From: Lachnospiraceae bacterium UBA1712
Lineage (GTDB): Bacteria; Bacillota; Clostridia; Lachnospirales; Lachnospiraceae
Reading direction: 5' to 3'
Length of the DNA stretch: 14,451 bases
NCBI GenBank assembly: GCA_002317175.1
Contig: DCJA01000033.1
Span: 1-14,451, forward strand
Shown here in pieces: positions 14,037 to 14,451 of this stretch. Each line of letters starts with the position of its first letter. Position 1 is the first letter of the stretch. Position numbers and translations under genes: made by a program. The notes beneath the pieces are model-generated. The model searched no databases and was not told the DNA's origin. It was given only the letters and a program-made list of their open reading frames with translations.

Positions 14037-14405
14037 CTAGAATTCTAAGCCAGCTTCTCTTGCTGCCTCTGCTAATGCCTGTACTTTACCCTGGTATATA
14101 AAGCCGCCTCTATCAAAAACAACTTCCTTAATACCCTTGTCAATTGCTCTCTTAGCAATAACCTGTCCAATATATGCTGCTGCATCAACGTTATTGGTCT
14201 TCTCAAGTTCCTTCTTGATTTCCTTCTCTACTGTAGAAGCTGAAACTAAAGTCTTGCCAACTGTATCGTCAATAATTTGAGCACTCATATGATTATTACT
14301 TCTGAATACAGCTAAACGTGGACATTCAGCAGTACCGTTCAAACGGTTACGTATTCTCATGTGTTTCTTCACACGGATTTCTTGTCTTGATTTCTTACTA
14401 ACCAT
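14037..14405 (-). CDS. rplR: 50S ribosomal protein L18
   Basis: The 122 residues contain the L18 motifs KKHMRIRNRLNGTAECPRLAVFRSN near the N-terminus and the C-terminal FDRGGFIYQGKVQALAEAAREAGLEF. L18 binds 5S rRNA with L5 and L25 in the central protuberance. AAGGAGAG precedes the ATG, 17 bases after the rplF stop. Order L6-L18-S5-L30-L15 is the standard spc operon. Confidence 0.98.
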   Translation of the reverse strand: MVSKKSRQEIRVKKHMRIRNRLNGTAECPRLAVFRSNNHMSAQIIDDTVGKTLVSASTVEKEIKKELEKTNNVDAAAYIGQVIAKRAIDKGIKEVVFDRGGFIYQGKVQALAEAAREAGLEF

Positions 14406-14422
14406 CGTTTACTCTCCTTATC

Positions 14423-14451
14423 TTACTTCTTACCAGTCTTACCAACTTTAC
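14423..14451 (-). CDS. rplF: 50S ribosomal protein L6, C-terminal end only
   Basis: Only the last eight codons and the stop are inside the window. They read KVGKTGKK then TAA (14425-14423), matching the usual basic tail of L6, and lie directly upstream of rplR where rplF belongs. The identification rests on this tail plus gene order; the start is beyond the window edge. Confidence 0.85.

Noticed and set aside
1..14451. Mobile elements, CRISPR arrays, defence genes, tRNA or rRNA genes
   Set aside because: No transposase, integrase, terminal repeats, regularly spaced repeats or RNA-gene folds were seen on either strand; the region is dense conserved core genes.

Overview
The window is a core chromosomal locus of a low-GC Clostridia, most likely Lachnospiraceae (Butyrivibrio/Roseburia-type). 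This rests on gene order, on protein character (zinc-free S4, L17 with a long insertion, four-Cys adenylate kinase) and on strong AGGAGG-type ribosome binding sites. The family-level placement is inference. Every supported gene is on the minus strand, so transcription runs from high to low coordinates.

Layout in transcription order. (1) The end of the spc operon: the last codons of rplF, then rplR, rpsE, rpmD, rplO, secY, adk, map and infA (14451 to 9778). (2) The L36/alpha cluster: rpmJ, rpsM, rpsK, rpsD, rpoA and rplQ (9693 to 6222). It has a good sigma-A-type promoter just upstream of rpmJ and a strong intrinsic terminator after rplQ. (3) An energy-coupling-factor transporter core, ecfA1-ecfA2-ecfT, overlapping truA (6086 to 2787). 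(4) Two genes that do not belong to the usual Firmicutes order: a membrane-anchored M15-type cell-wall peptidase and a HAD phosphatase (2756 to 1116). (5) rplM-rpsI with its own promoter and a structured leader (about 1006 to 1); rpsI lacks only the last base of its stop codon.

Most genes serve protein synthesis and export: ribosomal proteins, IF1, RNA polymerase alpha, SecY, methionine aminopeptidase, adenylate kinase and tRNA pseudouridine synthase. The ECF ATPases and EcfT power vitamin or metal uptake with S-components encoded elsewhere. Coupling is tight: three gene pairs (rplO/secY, ecfA1/ecfA2, ecfT/truA) overlap as TAATG.

I found no mobile element, CRISPR array, tRNA or rRNA, and no clearly new multi-gene system. 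The points worth a second look are regulatory or lineage-specific: a leader before rpsM with mutually exclusive hairpins, an inverted repeat built around the rplM -35 box, an L17 with a roughly 50-residue insertion, and the peptidase/HAD pair between truA and rplM. No gene-free stretch exceeds 300 bases; the longest (856-1115) holds the rplM promoter and leader.
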